From assembly GCA_902489215.1 (NCBI GenBank), contig CABTZE010000142.1, positions 1 through 5,295 on the forward strand: a stretch of DNA of 5,295 bases. The letters are read 5' to 3'. A program made the translations under genes and the position numbers. The notes beneath the pieces are model-generated. The model did no database searches, was not told the origin of the DNA, and saw nothing but the letters and a program-made list of their open reading frames with translations. Numbering within the stretch: position 1 is the first letter of the stretch; the number at the start of each line of letters is the position of its first letter. Source of the stretch: an uncultured Brevibacterium sp. Its GTDB lineage: Bacteria; Actinomycetota; Actinomycetes; Actinomycetales; Brevibacteriaceae. Shown piece by piece: positions 4,618 to 5,295 of this stretch.

Positions 4618-5295
4618 ATGGCAGCTGAGACATCACGCAAAAACAACCTCCGCAACGTAGCGATCGTGGCGCACGTCGACCACGGAAAGACCACGCTGGT
4701 CAACGCGATGCTCAAACAGGGCGGCGCGTTCGGCGATCACGGCGAGGTCCAGGACCGCGTGATGGACTCCGGTGACTTGGAACGTGAAAAGGGCATCACG
4801 ATCCTGGCGAAGAACACCTCGATCATCTACAACGGCCCGTCGGCACCCGGTGAGCCCGTCACCATCAACGTCATCGACACCCCCGGACACGCCGACTTCG
4901 GAGGCGAAGTTGAACGCGGCCTGTCGATGGTCGACGGCGTTGTGCTCCTCGTCGACGCCTCGGAAGGTCCGCTGCCGCAGACCCGCTTCGTGCTCCGCAA
5001 GGCACTCGCAGCGAAACTCCCCGTCATCCTGCTGATCAACAAGACCGACCGTGCGGACGCCCGCATCGACGGTGTTGTCGAAGAAGCCCAGGACCTCCTG
5101 CTGGGACTGGCAAGCGACCTTTCGGAAGAAGACCCCGACATCGACGTTGACGCAGTTCTCGACGTGCCCACCATCTTCGCGTCGGCACGCGCGGGAATCG
5201 CCTCGGCAGAACAGCCCGCTGACGGCGAAGTGCCCGAAGGCACCGACCTCGAACCGCTGTTCGCGGCCATCATGGAGAACATCCCTGCCCCGACC
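4618..5295 (+). CDS. typA: Translational GTPase TypA/BipA, N-terminal part (runs off the window)
   Basis: A ribosome-associated GTPase of the EF-G/LepA class, implicated in 50S assembly and stress or low-temperature adaptation. The first 226 residues of about 610-640 are present, covering the G domain. G1 is AHVDHGKT (18-25), G2 is the EREKGITI region (55-62), G3 is DTPGH (87-91), G4 is NKTD (141-144, with Thr where many homologues have Ile or Val) and G5 is SAR (189-191). The ATG at 4618 is preceded by a purine-rich AAGAAAG (4604-4610) at a 7-nt spacing, a weak Shine-Dalgarno sequence. A TTG immediately before the ATG is not preferred. The reading frame is open to the end of the window, so the gene is 3'-partial and not broken. 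Positions 5183-5288 are duplicated in inverted orientation at the left end of the window. Confidence 0.96.
   Translation, partial: MAAETSRKNNLRNVAIVAHVDHGKTTLVNAMLKQGGAFGDHGEVQDRVMDSGDLEREKGITILAKNTSIIYNGPSAPGEPVTINVIDTPGHADFGGEVERGLSMVDGVVLLVDASEGPLPQTRFVLRKALAAKLPVILLINKTDRADARIDGVVEEAQDLLLGLASDLSEEDPDIDVDAVLDVPTIFASARAGIASAEQPADGEVPEGTDLEPLFAAIMENIPAPT
5183..5288. repeat. Right arm of terminal inverted repeat (genuine typA copy)
   Basis: Exact reverse complement of 1-106. This copy lies in frame within typA, from the G5 region (SAR, residue 189 onward) to residue 224, and reads as normal TypA protein. It is therefore the authentic location, and the left copy is the misplaced one. The remaining seven bases (5289-5295) have no partner only because the window starts at the first paired base. 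Confidence 0.95.

Noticed and set aside
1..5295. Terminal inverted repeats as the ends of a transposon or linear plasmid enclosing the window
   Set aside because: One arm is ordinary in-frame typA coding sequence. There is no transposase, resolvase or telomere-type protein, and the cargo is housekeeping genes. A chimera explains the arrangement better.

Overview
The window looks like a piece of a high-GC Gram-positive (Actinomycetota) chromosome, possibly of a Micrococcales/Brevibacterium-like organism. Three things suggest this: strong G/C bias at third codon positions, GTG starts, and a monomeric-type NADP isocitrate dehydrogenase encoded near typA. The lineage below phylum is a guess. I see no transposase, phage gene, CRISPR array, tRNA or rRNA, and the genes read as ordinary chromosomal housekeeping and accessory metabolism.

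Layout, left to right. (1) Positions 1-106 are an exact inverted copy of the typA segment 5183-5288 and do not belong with their neighbour. (2) A leftward icd (isocitrate dehydrogenase) 5' fragment starts at 477 and is cut at the junction near 106. (3) A divergent intergenic region, 478-621, is followed by a rightward probable operon: tdk (thymidine kinase), an alpha/beta hydrolase of the 3-oxoadipate enol-lactonase type, and a YqjM-type Old Yellow Enzyme. The last two genes are only 7 nt apart. (4) A convergent, leftward two-gene operon encodes two small multidrug resistance (SMR) subunits. They overlap each other by 4 nt (GTGA), and the second overlaps the flavoenzyme gene tail-to-tail by 53 nt. 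(5) A short divergent control region of 76 nt is followed by a rightward metallo-beta-lactamase-fold (glyoxalase II-like) hydrolase. Its Shine-Dalgarno sequence sits exactly in the loop of a small hairpin. (6) A stem-loop and a TATAAT promoter box precede the 5' part of typA/bipA, which runs off the right end.

How the genes relate. The hydrolase and flavoenzyme are very probably co-translated and may act on a shared electrophilic or ester/lactone substrate, but no substrate can be read from the sequence. The SMR pair is the most informative element. Both subunits carry the Gdx/SugE-type residues (Glu, Trp in ExxWA, Ser, Tyr, Trp). Their Arg/Lys distribution predicts opposite membrane orientation, so they should form an obligate antiparallel heterodimer, plausibly a guanidinium or substituted-guanidinium/cation exporter. 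I found no guanidine riboswitch in front of it.

Caveat. The perfect 106-bp inverted duplication at the two ends is best explained as an inversion-type chimera from amplification or assembly, not biology. The 3' end of icd shown here should not be trusted.
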